Source of the DNA: Vibrio crassostreae
GTDB taxonomy: Bacteria > Pseudomonadota > Gammaproteobacteria > Enterobacterales > Vibrionaceae
DNA length: 64,000 nucleotides
Assembly (NCBI RefSeq): GCF_024347415.1
Contig: NZ_AP025477.1
Location: 744,001 to 808,000 of the forward strand
Direction of reading: 5' to 3'
The translations under genes were made by a program, and so were the position numbers. The notes beneath the pieces were generated by a model. It saw only the letters and a program-made list of their open reading frames with translations. It ran no database searches and was not told where the DNA came from. This document shows positions 8,323 to 17,637 of this stretch, one piece after another (position 1 is the stretch's first letter; every line of letters begins with the position of its first letter).

Positions 8323-9501
8323 TTAGACATTGCCGTTATCACTCACTGTTCTTAACTGAGTCAGATATTTAATCCAACCTTTTGCTTCAGAAGAAGGTTC
8401 AATGTTGTTCGCACGTTTCGCTTGAGCGAGAGCATTATCAAGATTCTTTAGCTTGTACCATGAACGTACTTTCGCTAAAGCGACATCGGCTTGCTTGTTC
8501 TTGTCTTTCACTTTATCTAAAACAACCAGAGCTCGGTCGTAGTAACCTTGCTGAACCAATAGCTGAGCCACATTCCAATGATACTGAGTGTCTTTTTTAG
8601 ACGCTAACGTCCACACTTCAATCGCATTGTCCCACTCTTTCGCTAGCTGCCAGTAGGTTGCTTGTTCAGCCAGAAGTTGAACATCGTTGTTCGCATCATC
8701 TAACTTAGCGATCTCTTGTGCTGCTCTCTCTGGAATGCCTCGTTTAGCATAAAGCTGAGCCAGTAATCTACGGTCTGAGTTTTTCAACTCAACACCTTGT
8801 AGATCAGCCAACGCTAGCGTGTTCAATGCATCACGATTACGTTCTAATCTTAGCTGAATACCAACAAGTTGACGCCACCAGTTATCTTTCTCTGGTTGAA
8901 GTTCAATGAGGCTTTCCAGTGTCGGAATAGACTGTTTCCACTGCTTTAACTGTAGCTGAGCACCCAATTTTAGCGATAAAGGTGATAGCTCTTGTTTTGA
9001 ATTGAACTTGTCGCGATTACCAATGGCCACCAGTACTTTTGACCAGTTTTCAATTTGATATTCAGCTTGTGCAATTCGCATCCAAAGTGTGTCTTTCTTT
9101 TCCTTTTCTGGCGCAGTTTTTACTAACTCGTAATAGTGCGGAAGCGCTTTTTTAAACTGCTGATCGTTTAGTAATAGATCAGCAAGCATGCGTTTCGTTA
9201 CCCAAGCCTGTTCATCCACCAGTAAATTACTGTCGACCGCATAAGTAAGCTGCTTAATTGCCGTGTCGGTTTTACCATCTTGCCAGTAAAACACACCAAG
9301 CATGCGAGCTACGTACGCTTTGTCGTAGCCTTTCGAAAGCTCCAATCCTGCAAGTACGTCAATCGCCTGTTTAACCTGTTCATCTTGAGCAAGCTTATGC
9401 GCCTTTTGAACACGAATAGCAGTATATTGGGTCAGCTCTTGCGCCTGTGTTGTAAGGGGCATTAACAACAAGCCCACTAATATCCATATCTGTTTCATCA
9501 T
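8323..9501 (-). CDS. TPR protein of the TonB2-type cluster
   Basis: A 392-aa exported protein (signal MMKQIWILVGLLLMPLTTQAQE) made of repeated helical pairs. TPR-like motifs recur through the length, for example ARMLGVFYWQDGKTDTAIKQL and AKVRSWYKLKNLDNALAQAKRAN. It overlaps the tonB stop by 4 bases. A periplasmic TPR protein in this place is a standard member of Vibrio TonB2 operons, where it is thought to scaffold or stabilise the TonB complex. Confidence 0.88.
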   Translation of the reverse strand: MMKQIWILVGLLLMPLTTQAQELTQYTAIRVQKAHKLAQDEQVKQAIDVLAGLELSKGYDKAYVARMLGVFYWQDGKTDTAIKQLTYAVDSNLLVDEQAWVTKRMLADLLLNDQQFKKALPHYYELVKTAPEKEKKDTLWMRIAQAEYQIENWSKVLVAIGNRDKFNSKQELSPLSLKLGAQLQLKQWKQSIPTLESLIELQPEKDNWWRQLVGIQLRLERNRDALNTLALADLQGVELKNSDRRLLAQLYAKRGIPERAAQEIAKLDDANNDVQLLAEQATYWQLAKEWDNAIEVWTLASKKDTQYHWNVAQLLVQQGYYDRALVVLDKVKDKNKQADVALAKVRSWYKLKNLDNALAQAKRANNIEPSSEAKGWIKYLTQLRTVSDNGNV

Positions 9502-10118
9502 TTTGCCAACTTAAACTCTAGTTTCACGGTTTGACCAACCTGAGCTATCGCTTTTCCATCGACAACTTTTGGTTGATATTTCCATTTTTTAAGTGCTCTC
9601 ATCGCTTCACGTTCAAACATACGACGTGGGTTTGCGTCAGTGACTTGAATGTCAATTGGGCGTCCCGTTTCGTCGATGGTAAAAGACATAATGACATGGC
9701 CTTCAGCGCCGCGCTTCAGCGCTTTCGGCGGATAACGAGGTTCTACTCGATACAGAGGCATTGCCTGTTGGTTTGACCCAAAATCAGAAAATGTCGGTGC
9801 GTTAATCGCTAGGCCGTCAATCGATGTATTCAAATCCAATGACGGCAGTGAAGACATCGAATTCAGAGGCGTGACTTCAGCTTGTGACTGAGACGTTTGC
9901 GCTTCCGGTGGCGGCTCTGGCATTTCTGGTTTCTCAGGGACGGCACGTTGTCTTCTTTGAACTTCTTGTTCTTGTTCAACCATCACCATGTTGAAACTTA
10001 ACGTCTCGCTATCATCTGGTGAACGTTGGTGGCCATTATCGACCATCCAAGCCATGAAAGAAAATAGAGCTAGGCCCAATGCACCCGCCAGCGGTAAAGC
10101 AAGAAATAGGCGAATCAT
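9498..10118 (-). CDS. tonB: TonB energy transducer, TonB2-type
   Basis: A 206-aa protein: N-terminal membrane anchor (residues 2-25), a short Pro/Glu-rich spacer (EKPEMPEPPPEAQTSQ) and a C-terminal TonB domain with the P-x-Y-P-P motif (VEPRYPPKALKRGAEGHV) and the YQPKVVDG end. The short spacer is typical of TonB2 rather than TonB1. It carries proton-motive energy from ExbB/ExbD/TtpC to outer-membrane receptors such as the one at 13422-15539. It has a 19-base gap to exbD and overlaps the TPR gene. Confidence 0.95.
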   Translation of the reverse strand: MIRLFLALPLAGALGLALFSFMAWMVDNGHQRSPDDSETLSFNMVMVEQEQEVQRRQRAVPEKPEMPEPPPEAQTSQSQAEVTPLNSMSSLPSLDLNTSIDGLAINAPTFSDFGSNQQAMPLYRVEPRYPPKALKRGAEGHVIMSFTIDETGRPIDIQVTDANPRRMFEREAMRALKKWKYQPKVVDGKAIAQVGQTVKLEFKLAK

Positions 10119-10137
10119 TTATGAAGATCCTCCAAGA

Positions 10138-10542
10138 TCATCGCTTTTCAGCAGCAAGCGCAATGTTTTTAACACCCGCACCTTTAGCCGCGTCCATCAC
10201 TTTAACAACCGTACCGTTGTAAGCGTGTTCATCCGCTTGAATAACCAAAGAAGCATCAGGTTGTTCTAGCAACAAGTGTTCTAACGTTGCTTGGACACGT
10301 TCAACATCTACGACACGTTTGTCGATAAAGATGTCGTTAGCAGAAGTAATCGCAACAAAGATGCCCGCATCCTTTTGGCTTACTACGTTAGAAGCTTGTG
10401 GGCGATTGACTTCAACCCCTGATTCACGAACAAATGAACTGGTCACAATAAAGAAAATAAGCATGATAAATACAATATCAAGCATCGAAGTAAGGTCTAT
10501 TTGAGCCTCTTCGTTTTTTGAATGACGTCGACCGAGTCTCAT
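10138..10542 (-). CDS. exbD: ExbD-family biopolymer transporter
   Basis: 134 aa with a single TM helix near residues 18-38 (DIVFIMLIFFIVTSSF) carrying the conserved proton-conducting Asp (LTSMLDIVF). The C-terminal periplasmic domain has the usual VIQADEHAYNGTVVKVMDAA segment. Its start overlaps the exbB stop by 4 bases. It is part of the stator that energises TonB. Confidence 0.95.
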   Translation of the reverse strand: MRLGRRHSKNEEAQIDLTSMLDIVFIMLIFFIVTSSFVRESGVEVNRPQASNVVSQKDAGIFVAITSANDIFIDKRVVDVERVQATLEHLLLEQPDASLVIQADEHAYNGTVVKVMDAAKGAGVKNIALAAEKR

Positions 10543-11099
10543 CGTTGACTCCTTAAAGATTTTTCTAATTTCAATTCTAAGCGGTTACACACTTTAGCTA
10601 AACGAGCATGAACAAACATGCCCGCTAATGCAGCAACCATACCCGCCATGGTTGGCAGTGTTGCCAACGAGATACCTGAAGCCATCAATTTAGGGTCACT
10701 GCTTCCTTGAGTCGCCATGACATCAAAAACAGAGATCATACCGGTGACTGTACCTAACAAGCCCAACATCGGACAAATAGCGACTAACAGCTTAATAAAG
10801 TTCAAGTTTTGGTTAAGTAAGATACTCGCTTGCCCTAACCAACCTTCGCGAATGGCTTTGGCATGCCAAGAAGAGTGATCTTCTCTTTCATGCCATTTCG
10901 CTATCCAAGCTTGGCGTTGCTTAGGAAAGTAGAACGCAAGATAAAGCACACGTTCTACCACAAGCACCCAATACACTAGGACGACAGCCGCTAGCCACCA
11001 CAGAACGAAACCGCCCTGCTCCATAAAGCTTGATAAAGACAGCAGCCAGTCACTCGTTAACCAACTCGCTGGTAATAGAGAACCCGACAAAATATCCAT
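10539..11099 (-). CDS. exbB: ExbB-family (MotA/TolQ/ExbB) proton channel protein
   Basis: 186 aa, shorter than E. coli ExbB, as usual for Vibrio ExbB2. There is a TM helix near residues 30-52, then the MotA/TolQ/ExbB core: LLVAICPMLGLLGTVTGMISVF and the final TM LATLPTMAGMVAALAGMFVHA. It shares one base with the ttpC stop (TAATG). It forms the channel together with ExbD. Confidence 0.94.
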   Translation of the reverse strand: MDILSGSLLPASWLTSDWLLSLSSFMEQGGFVLWWLAAVVLVYWVLVVERVLYLAFYFPKQRQAWIAKWHEREDHSSWHAKAIREGWLGQASILLNQNLNFIKLLVAICPMLGLLGTVTGMISVFDVMATQGSSDPKLMASGISLATLPTMAGMVAALAGMFVHARLAKVCNRLELKLEKSLRSQR

Positions 11100-12475
11100 T
11101 ATGCAGCAGTCCCAACTGGTGAAACGACAGCTTTTGACTCAACCGTTTTTTCTGCCTGCTCAGCTACAAGACCAATACCTTGTTTCTCAAGAATATTGCG
11201 AATGTTTTCAGCCTGAGTGCTAAGAATGTTGTGTGCCAGTAGAAGAGGCATTGCCGCAACCAGACCAAGTACCGTCGTTACAAGCGCCATCGAAATACCG
11301 CCCGCCATTACTTTAGGGTCGCCATTACCAAACTGTGTGATCACTTGGAATGTTTCGATCATGCCGGTTACAGTACCTAGAAGACCTAACATTGGAGCAA
11401 GTGCCGCCAATAGCTTAAGCATAGATAGGCCTTTCTCTAGGTGAGTCTGCTCATCCACTACCGCTTCTAAAAGTCGTAGCTCTAGCGCTTCAACGGTTTG
11501 ATTTTGCTCTTTGTTGTAAACTGCAAGAACACGGCCTAGAGGGTTATCACCTGCTTGTTCAGGGTTCTTAAGTTGAGCGCGAATTTTCTGATGAGCGATA
11601 GCCAAAGAAATACCACGAACCAATGCGATGATTAAGCCGATTGCAAGTAAGCCAAGAATCACTTTACCAACAACACCACCCGCTTGAAGGCGATCAGTTA
11701 GGCTTGGCGTTAGCGCTAGTTGCTCTAACATGAACCCACGAGAAGGATCGACAACCACGTTAGACACGTCGCCATTTGCTAATGTAGAAAGCGATGCCAA
11801 TGTTGGACCATTCGATGGCTGTTTCAGATACGCAATCGCATCTTCACGCTGAGTGTTCCAGCTAACATAACCTTGATCCGTCACAAGACCAATCGAACCT
11901 AAACGATACGCATCAACAGTTTGTGTATTACCTTCACCATTAATGAATGCAATTTGAGACTTGCTAAGCTCAGAGCTCGCTTGAATCTGCTCAACCATGC
12001 TCATCCACAAACCAGAAAGTTGTGGCATTGATGGCAGGGATTTAGCATCGATAATTTGGTCAACGGTCGCTGTGTGCTCAGCGCGATCAACGCTATTTAC
12101 TGTTGAGCTAAGCTCTGCGCCTAGTTCTTTTGCGTTTTGACGAACGACACCGAACAACTCGCCTAAGCTACCGGTTTCTAAACGTAACTTCTCTTCTAAG
12201 CGAGCAAGCTTGTTTTCGTTATCACTGAATGTTTGAGTCAGAACATCTGTCGCGCCTTGAATAGAGGTACGTTTCGCTTCAAGCTGTGCTTTAATCGCTT
12301 TCAGCTCTTGTTCAATCTTTTTAAAATCGGCTTCACGAACCACATTGTGAGAAGCTTGAGTACGATTTTCTGACTTCGCTTTGTTAACCAACTGAGCCGT
12401 TGAATCAGAAGCAGATAAAGCAGAAAAGGAAATAGACGTGATGCAAAGCAATGCTGCTAATGGCTTTAAGTTCAT
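11099..12475 (-). CDS. ttpC: TtpC, MotA/TolQ/ExbB-family TonB2 accessory protein
   Basis: 458 aa: signal peptide, a long periplasmic region beginning with a coiled coil (residues about 45-110, EADFKKIEQELKAIKAQLEAK onward), a TM helix near 268-288, then an ExbB-like C-terminal core (AALAPMLGLLGTVTGMIETF). This is the fourth component, peculiar to Vibrio-type TonB2/TonB3 systems and needed there for energy transfer to receptors. It is coupled to the DUF3450 gene by TAATG, with GGAGG inside the upstream coding end. Confidence 0.93.
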   Translation of the reverse strand: MNLKPLAALLCITSISFSALSASDSTAQLVNKAKSENRTQASHNVVREADFKKIEQELKAIKAQLEAKRTSIQGATDVLTQTFSDNENKLARLEEKLRLETGSLGELFGVVRQNAKELGAELSSTVNSVDRAEHTATVDQIIDAKSLPSMPQLSGLWMSMVEQIQASSELSKSQIAFINGEGNTQTVDAYRLGSIGLVTDQGYVSWNTQREDAIAYLKQPSNGPTLASLSTLANGDVSNVVVDPSRGFMLEQLALTPSLTDRLQAGGVVGKVILGLLAIGLIIALVRGISLAIAHQKIRAQLKNPEQAGDNPLGRVLAVYNKEQNQTVEALELRLLEAVVDEQTHLEKGLSMLKLLAALAPMLGLLGTVTGMIETFQVITQFGNGDPKVMAGGISMALVTTVLGLVAAMPLLLAHNILSTQAENIRNILEKQGIGLVAEQAEKTVESKAVVSPVGTAA

Positions 12476-13254
12476 TACTTAACCTCCGCAACAGTTAGAG
12501 AAACAGGTAAAGTAATTAGGCTTGGTGCAGCTTGTTGGCTAGCAATGTCGTAAGCTTTATCTAACTCAGATTTCATCGAGGAATCTAACTCTTGCCATTG
12601 GTTTTGTGTTTGATTCCAAGACCAGTATTGGCTGCCGTTTAGATTACGAGCAACTAATGAGATACGACCTAAATGCAATACATCAGCCTCAATCGTCCTG
12701 TCGCTGTTCAATGCTACTCGACCTTGATAAGCACCTAGCTTGATTCCGTAGTCCATCTCGATTTGGTAAGCTTCTAGAATACGACGATACTTTTCTGCAT
12801 CACTCACATCAGCACGAGTCATCATTGCTTGCAGCTTTTCAACTCTTTCTAAACGCTGTTCTTTCTTGATTGGCACATCGTTATCAACTAACTGTTGAAG
12901 ACCATCAATCATCTGATACATCAGAGGCACAACACCTTGACGTGTGTATTTGATTTCGTCGATCTGCCCTTCAATGCTCTGAGCTTCTCGATTCTGGCTT
13001 TCAACCAATGCAGCAAGGTGATCGTGATAGATTTCTAGATTTTTCACTTCTTCTTGCAGACGCTCAATCTCAGCTTGCAGCATTAAAGTCGCTTGCGAGC
13101 TTTTATCAATAACCTTTTGGCTTGAGGCCGACGCGTTATTGGTCTTATTTTGAATTGATTGAGCTTGATCCAAGCTGTTTGCCATCGAAGACGTTGCAAC
13201 CAAACTGATGGCAAGCGCTAGGCTAGTTTTTAAAAGATTCATAATTGTAGTCAT
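12475..13254 (-). CDS. DUF3450 periplasmic coiled-coil protein of the TonB cluster
   Basis: 259 aa, signal peptide (SLALAISLVATSSMAN), then a coiled coil about residues 35-110 (SQATLMLQAEIERLQEEVKN), followed by a compact domain with YWSWNQTQNQWQEL. DUF3450 proteins head TonB2/TtpC operons in Vibrio and relatives, and probably pair with the TtpC periplasmic coiled coil. A Fur box lies 34 bases upstream. The start could be ATG 13254 or 13242; neither has a strong ribosome site. Confidence 0.88.
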   Translation of the reverse strand: MTTIMNLLKTSLALAISLVATSSMANSLDQAQSIQNKTNNASASSQKVIDKSSQATLMLQAEIERLQEEVKNLEIYHDHLAALVESQNREAQSIEGQIDEIKYTRQGVVPLMYQMIDGLQQLVDNDVPIKKEQRLERVEKLQAMMTRADVSDAEKYRRILEAYQIEMDYGIKLGAYQGRVALNSDRTIEADVLHLGRISLVARNLNGSQYWSWNQTQNQWQELDSSMKSELDKAYDIASQQAAPSLITLPVSLTVAEVK

Positions 13255-13287
13255 TTACTATAAGAAGAAGGTCAAATGAATTTTATT

Positions 13288-13306
13288 GATAAGCAGTCTC
13301 ATTATC
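13288..13306. promoter_or_regulatory. Fur box of the TonB operon
   Basis: On the minus strand GATAATGAGACTGCTTATC matches 15 of 19 positions of the classical Fur consensus (GATAATGATAATCATTATC). It lies just upstream of the DUF3450 gene and implies iron repression of the whole TonB operon. Confidence 0.75.
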
Positions 13307-13360
13307 ATTAAAAGTCACTCGCATTACTAGGGATATTTTTATTAAATAGCGGAATCACGA

Positions 13361-13386
13361 AAGGGGAAAGTCGAAACCTTCCCCTT
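13361..13386 (-). terminator. terminator of the siderophore receptor gene
   Basis: AAGGGGAA / TTCCCCTT hairpin with a 10-nt loop, 36 bases after the receptor stop. The T-run is short (TTTCG), so some read-through into the TonB operon is possible. Confidence 0.6.
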
Positions 13387-13421
13387 AATATTTAAGCTAT
13401 TAATAGTACCCTACTAACAAA

Positions 13422-15539
13422 TTAGTATTTTACCTGTAAAGTCGCCATGTAGTTACGGCCTTCGCCAACAACAACGCTGCTTGTGCTGCCACCTTCAAGG
13501 TAGTCAGTATCAAACAAGTTCTCTACGTTGAAACGTGCAACAAAATCTAGGTTTTCGTCATACTTCATTGTATGAGACACACCCATGTCTACACGAGTGT
13601 AAGCATCTTTTTTGAATGTGTTAGCGCTTTCTGTGTAACGCTCACCTACATGATAAATACCCAGGTTTACATCAGTACCGTTGTTGAATGCATAAGTAGA
13701 CCAAATGCTAGCCGTAAACTCAGGAACGTCAGCTGGAGTTTTGCCTTCAAGTGCAGGGTCATTTTGGTATTCAGCATCCAAGAACATAGTTGATGCACTC
13801 AAAGACAATGCTTCAGTCATGTAGCCGGTAGCCGACAGTTCTACACCAGTATGAACTTGCTCACCAACTTGGCTTGTGCGTGTCTCTTTGCCGTTATTGC
13901 TTGCTGGATCTAGGTCTTCAGTCACTTGCATGTTCGATTGAGTGATCTGGAACAATGCTCCTGATACAAACAGACGCTCATCAAACAGTTCCCATTTAGA
14001 ACCTAGCTCGTAAAGTGTGCCCTTCTTAGCATCTTGAGACTGACCAAAGTTCACGTCATCTTTATCTGTGATTTCGCCAACAGGTTCGAAACTTTCAGAG
14101 TAAACCGCGTAAATAGAACCATTAGACGCTGGTGAATAAATCACACCAAGCTTAGGAAGAATGTTGTTGTAGCTCTCTTCTTGATTAGAGCTGCTCGTCG
14201 TTTTGTCGTAAGCGAAACGCACGCCACCAAGTACTTGCCACTGTTCAGTCAGCGTTACTAAGTCTTGAACATAAAGACCGTAGTGTTGGCTTTCAGAGTG
14301 AGACACTTCATTGTCGTTCTTGTAGTTAACGTTAGAAGGCATATCAAAACCGTTACCACATGCAGCAGCTGCTTCTGCTTCTGTTGCGTTAACACATGTG
14401 TAGCCAGAATCGTATAAACGCTCGTAATCGTAATGAAGACCATTCACACCAACAAGTAGGCGGTGGTTTACACCTAGTGCATCGAAATCACCAGTAAAAT
14501 CTACATAAGCCGTATCAAACGTCCATTCATCGTGACGGTCTGATACCTTGTAGCCGTAACCGCCGCTCTTATCGCTATATACTGTGTTGTTTGATTCTGT
14601 ACGTTGACGTTCATAGAACTGACGGCTGATGCCTGTCTTCACAGACCAAGCGTCGTTCAAGTTAGCGGTTACAGATGCACCGTAGTTTGCAACGTCGTTG
14701 TCCGTTTGAGCAAAGCGTTGGTCATTAACCGTGTTAGGGTCGATAACTTTACCAGTAGAAGTATCGATTTTAGAACCGTTGTCTAAATCGCCCTCTTCAA
14801 TAGTGCGGTCGTAATGAACAGACAACATGATGTCTTCGTTGATATCGTAATCAACAAATAGACCACCAACAAAACGGTCAGTCTCTACATCTGTGCCATC
14901 AAAACGTGTGCGGTAAGAGTCTTGGTTTTCTTGTGAAACAATCAAACGAGCACGTAAAGTTTGGTCATCATTTAATGAACCGCTAACATCAGCGGTAGTA
15001 CGCGTGTAGCTATCAGAACCGATATCTTGGCTTACGTTAACTTGAGTTTCATATGTTGGCTTCTTAGAAACCATGTTCACAAGGCCGCCAGGAGCAGACT
15101 TACCGTAAAGTAGACCAGCTGGGCCTTTCAATACTTCAACTCGCTCCAGAAGCTCTACCGGTTGGCGGTAATGAGACCAGTGTTGAACGCCATCACGCAG
15201 GTAACCAGAGCTACTCTCCAAATTAAAACCACGAAGCGTGAAACGCTCACGGTTAGTTGATTTAGAACCCGCCCCAACAGATGCGTCGTTCTTAAGAACT
15301 TCACCTAACGTGCTAGCACGCTGTTCATCGATGATTTGCTCATCGATTACTGAAACTTGTCCCGGAGTCTCTAATTGAGTGGCCTCCATACGCATCGCTG
15401 TTGTGTTCGTGTCGGCTTTGTAACCGTAGTCACGACCTTCAACAACCATATGCTCGTCTGTTTTTACTGTTTCTGCCAATACTGCTGGTGAAGCTAATAC
15501 TGCGCCGATCACTAAAGCCAATGGGCTCTTTGAAAACAT
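13422..15539 (-). CDS. TonB-dependent siderophore receptor, ferrichrome/FhuE-type
   Basis: 705 aa with signal peptide (to SPAVLA), plug domain (about residues 55-160: TPGQVSVIDEQIIDEQ, RFTLRGFNLESSSGYLRDG, VEVLKGPAGLLYGKSAPGGLVN) and a 22-strand beta-barrel ending NYMATLQVKY with the aromatic-free C-terminal Tyr. The plug motifs are those of hydroxamate-type receptors such as FhuE, FoxA or FcuA. It imports a ferric siderophore, with energy from the adjacent TonB system. The exact ligand is not predictable. A Fur box and a tandem repeat lie upstream. Confidence 0.93.
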   Translation of the reverse strand: MFSKSPLALVIGAVLASPAVLAETVKTDEHMVVEGRDYGYKADTNTTAMRMEATQLETPGQVSVIDEQIIDEQRASTLGEVLKNDASVGAGSKSTNRERFTLRGFNLESSSGYLRDGVQHWSHYRQPVELLERVEVLKGPAGLLYGKSAPGGLVNMVSKKPTYETQVNVSQDIGSDSYTRTTADVSGSLNDDQTLRARLIVSQENQDSYRTRFDGTDVETDRFVGGLFVDYDINEDIMLSVHYDRTIEEGDLDNGSKIDTSTGKVIDPNTVNDQRFAQTDNDVANYGASVTANLNDAWSVKTGISRQFYERQRTESNNTVYSDKSGGYGYKVSDRHDEWTFDTAYVDFTGDFDALGVNHRLLVGVNGLHYDYERLYDSGYTCVNATEAEAAAACGNGFDMPSNVNYKNDNEVSHSESQHYGLYVQDLVTLTEQWQVLGGVRFAYDKTTSSSNQEESYNNILPKLGVIYSPASNGSIYAVYSESFEPVGEITDKDDVNFGQSQDAKKGTLYELGSKWELFDERLFVSGALFQITQSNMQVTEDLDPASNNGKETRTSQVGEQVHTGVELSATGYMTEALSLSASTMFLDAEYQNDPALEGKTPADVPEFTASIWSTYAFNNGTDVNLGIYHVGERYTESANTFKKDAYTRVDMGVSHTMKYDENLDFVARFNVENLFDTDYLEGGSTSSVVVGEGRNYMATLQVKY

Positions 15540-15646
15540 GTCCTTTACTCCGCTTTTATTCTTTTAGACGAGCACTTTGTTAGTCATTCGATGTGCTCGC
15601 TGAACCGTTTCCGGTACCACTGAATCATTTCGGGAGAGAATATAAG

Positions 15647-15661
15647 TGATAATTATTACCA
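15647..15661. promoter_or_regulatory. Fur box of the receptor gene
   Basis: TGATAATTATTACCA matches 13 of 14 defined positions of the 7-1-7 Fur consensus. It lies 108 bases upstream of the receptor start. Confidence 0.8.
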
Positions 15662-15702
15662 TTTGCATTAAATTTACATTCTTTGCATTCGTAAAGTTTT
15701 GT

Positions 15703-15749
15703 AAAGGCGTGGCGGAAAGGCGTGGCGGAAAGGCGTGGCGGAAAGGCGT
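15703..15749. repeat. 13-bp tandem repeat, 3.6 copies
   Basis: Perfect copies of AAAGGCGTGGCGG at 15703, 15716 and 15729, then a partial AAAGGCGT. It lies about 165-210 bases upstream of the receptor ATG, just beyond the Fur box, in otherwise AT-rich DNA. Copy number may vary between strains. Confidence 0.9.
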
Positions 15750-16001
15750 TTTTATAAAGTTAAACAAACCCATTTCAATACAGATATTTAGAGAACATTT
15801 ACGCTTAAAAGTGGTTGTCGCCATCCAGTTTTTTTGAAACTGCGTTATTGGCCAGGTCAATTTGAGGTGTGACGATCAATAAGAAAATCATCTCTTCTTA
15901 TTTACTACCTTTGAAACGACAAGTTTATGTATAAAACCCTCGATAAATGTAAAATTATAGTGAATTATATTGTTGAATCTTGTTGAATTTACACAATTAT
16001 C
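15750..16001. other. intergenic region, divergent promoters
   Basis: AT-rich DNA between the receptor and the symporter genes. Apart from the flanking repeat and the CRP-like site I see no gene or structured element. Confidence 0.4.
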
Positions 16002-16017
16002 AGTGATTCTGATCACA
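16002..16017. promoter_or_regulatory. CRP-like site of symporter gene
   Basis: AGTGATTCTGATCACA matches 9 of 10 core positions of TGTGA-N6-TCACA. It lies about 115 bases upstream of the symporter start, suiting cAMP-CRP activation of a carbon-source transporter. Confidence 0.65.
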
Positions 16018-16125
16018 TCTATAATTCCAAACTCATTTTTTGTTTTTCGATTTGAACAACCGACTGCTAATCTCCTGCTCACTTTGAAAAGGTATCAAAG
16101 TTATAAATAATAAGGAGTGTTCTAA

Positions 16126-17430
16126 ATGAATACCAAGAAACCTATGTCTCTGACTGGTCGAGTAATCCTCGGTATGGTCGTAGGTATACTAACGGGATTT
16201 GCCATTCAATCCCTTTTTGCAGACAGCGGATTTGTTAACAACTACATCGTTAACGGACTCTTTGAAGTAGGCGGACAAATCTTTGTCGCCAGTTTAAAAA
16301 TGCTTGTTGTGCCACTAGTCTTCGTTTCACTAGTATGCGGTACAAGTTCTCTTAAAGACTTATCAACTCTTGGCCGTATGGGGGGCAAAACGCTTGCACT
16401 TTATATCGGTACTACAGCCGTTGCTATCACTCTAGCACTTACTATCGGTAACCTGTTCCAACCTGGAGCTGGTGCGGATCTTACTGCTGCGAGCTCTTTT
16501 AAATCAGCGGATGCTCCTTCTTTAGGCCAAGTAATCATCGACATGTTCCCAACCAACCCTATTCAGGCGATGGCTGAGGGCAAAACGTTACAAGTTATCG
16601 TATTTGCAGTGTTGTTTGGTATCGCAATCAGTGCAGCCGGCAAACCAGGCGAACGTATCGCTGCCGTTTTCTCTGATTTAAACGAAGTGATCATGAAGCT
16701 AGTTGCGCTACTAATGAACCTTGCTCCTTACGGCGTGTTCTTCTTGATGGCGAAACTGTTCTCTGGCCTTGGCTTGGGCGCGATTTGGAACCTAGCAGAA
16801 TACTTCTTAGTGCTTGCGGGTACCCTGCTGTTGCACGGTCTGGTGACTTACAGCGCAATGCTTAAAGGGTTCACTGGCCTTAGCCCGATTACGTTCCTAC
16901 GTAAGATGGAAGATGCAATCATGTTTGCATTCTCAACAGCATCTTCAAACGCAACAATTCCAGTAACAATGGAAACAGCTAAGAACCGCATGGGCGTAGA
17001 CAACAAAGTCGCTTCTTTCACAGTACCACTAGGTGCAACTGTGAACATGGACGGCACTGCAATCATGCAAGGTGTTGCGACTGCGTTTATCGCACAAGCG
17101 TACAACATCGACCTATCTATGGGTGATTACCTAATGGTTATCCTAACGGCGACACTGGCGTCTGTTGGTACTGCAGGTGTTCCTGGTGTTGGTCTTGTTA
17201 TGCTAGCGATGGTATTGAACCAAGTTGGCCTACCACTTGAAGGTATCGCTCTAATCATGGGTGTTGACCGCCTTCTTGATATGATTCGTACCGCTGTAAA
17301 CATCACTGGTGATAGTGCCGTATCTATCATCGTTGCTAAGTCTGAAGGCGCTCTAGACGAGTCTCGCTTCAACGACCCAGCAGCAGGTGAGAAAGAAGAA
17401 GAAGTTAAGCTAGCTCGCCAACAGGCATAG
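16126..17430 (+). CDS. dicarboxylate/amino acid:cation symporter (DAACS family)
   Basis: 434 aa, AAGGAG ribosome site before the ATG. It has the whole family set: the Ser-rich motif FSTASSNATIPVTMETA, the NMDGTAIMQG motif, the AGVPG loop and the DRLLDMIRTAVNITGDSA helix. The protein has eight TM helices and two hairpins, and moves C4-dicarboxylates or glutamate/aspartate with Na+ or H+. The Asp/Arg region (DMIRTAVNITGD) resembles glutamate or dicarboxylate carriers alike, so the substrate is open. The C-terminus is charged. Monocistronic, with a strong terminator. Confidence 0.93.
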   Translation: MNTKKPMSLTGRVILGMVVGILTGFAIQSLFADSGFVNNYIVNGLFEVGGQIFVASLKMLVVPLVFVSLVCGTSSLKDLSTLGRMGGKTLALYIGTTAVAITLALTIGNLFQPGAGADLTAASSFKSADAPSLGQVIIDMFPTNPIQAMAEGKTLQVIVFAVLFGIAISAAGKPGERIAAVFSDLNEVIMKLVALLMNLAPYGVFFLMAKLFSGLGLGAIWNLAEYFLVLAGTLLLHGLVTYSAMLKGFTGLSPITFLRKMEDAIMFAFSTASSNATIPVTMETAKNRMGVDNKVASFTVPLGATVNMDGTAIMQGVATAFIAQAYNIDLSMGDYLMVILTATLASVGTAGVPGVGLVMLAMVLNQVGLPLEGIALIMGVDRLLDMIRTAVNITGDSAVSIIVAKSEGALDESRFNDPAAGEKEEEVKLARQQA

Positions 17431-17509
17431 TCTCGCTTATCTGATGCTCTTGTCTTCAAGCTCTGGCGTAATTAATGGCTACGTCTAGCTCATTCAAAGC
17501 ACATAAAGA

Positions 17510-17542
17510 AAAGCGCCACTGCAGATGCAGTGGCGTTTTTTA
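17510..17542 (+). terminator. intrinsic terminator after symporter
   Basis: AAGCGCCACTGC / GCAGTGGCGTT with a 4-nt loop and T6. Confidence 0.9.
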
Positions 17543-17637
17543 TTGGGCGATGTTTCTAAACTATATCTATTAGTTATATTTCTAAGCACGCTTTCAATCA
17601 TAGTTACCTATGGAACACGACAGATAAAAACAGAAAG

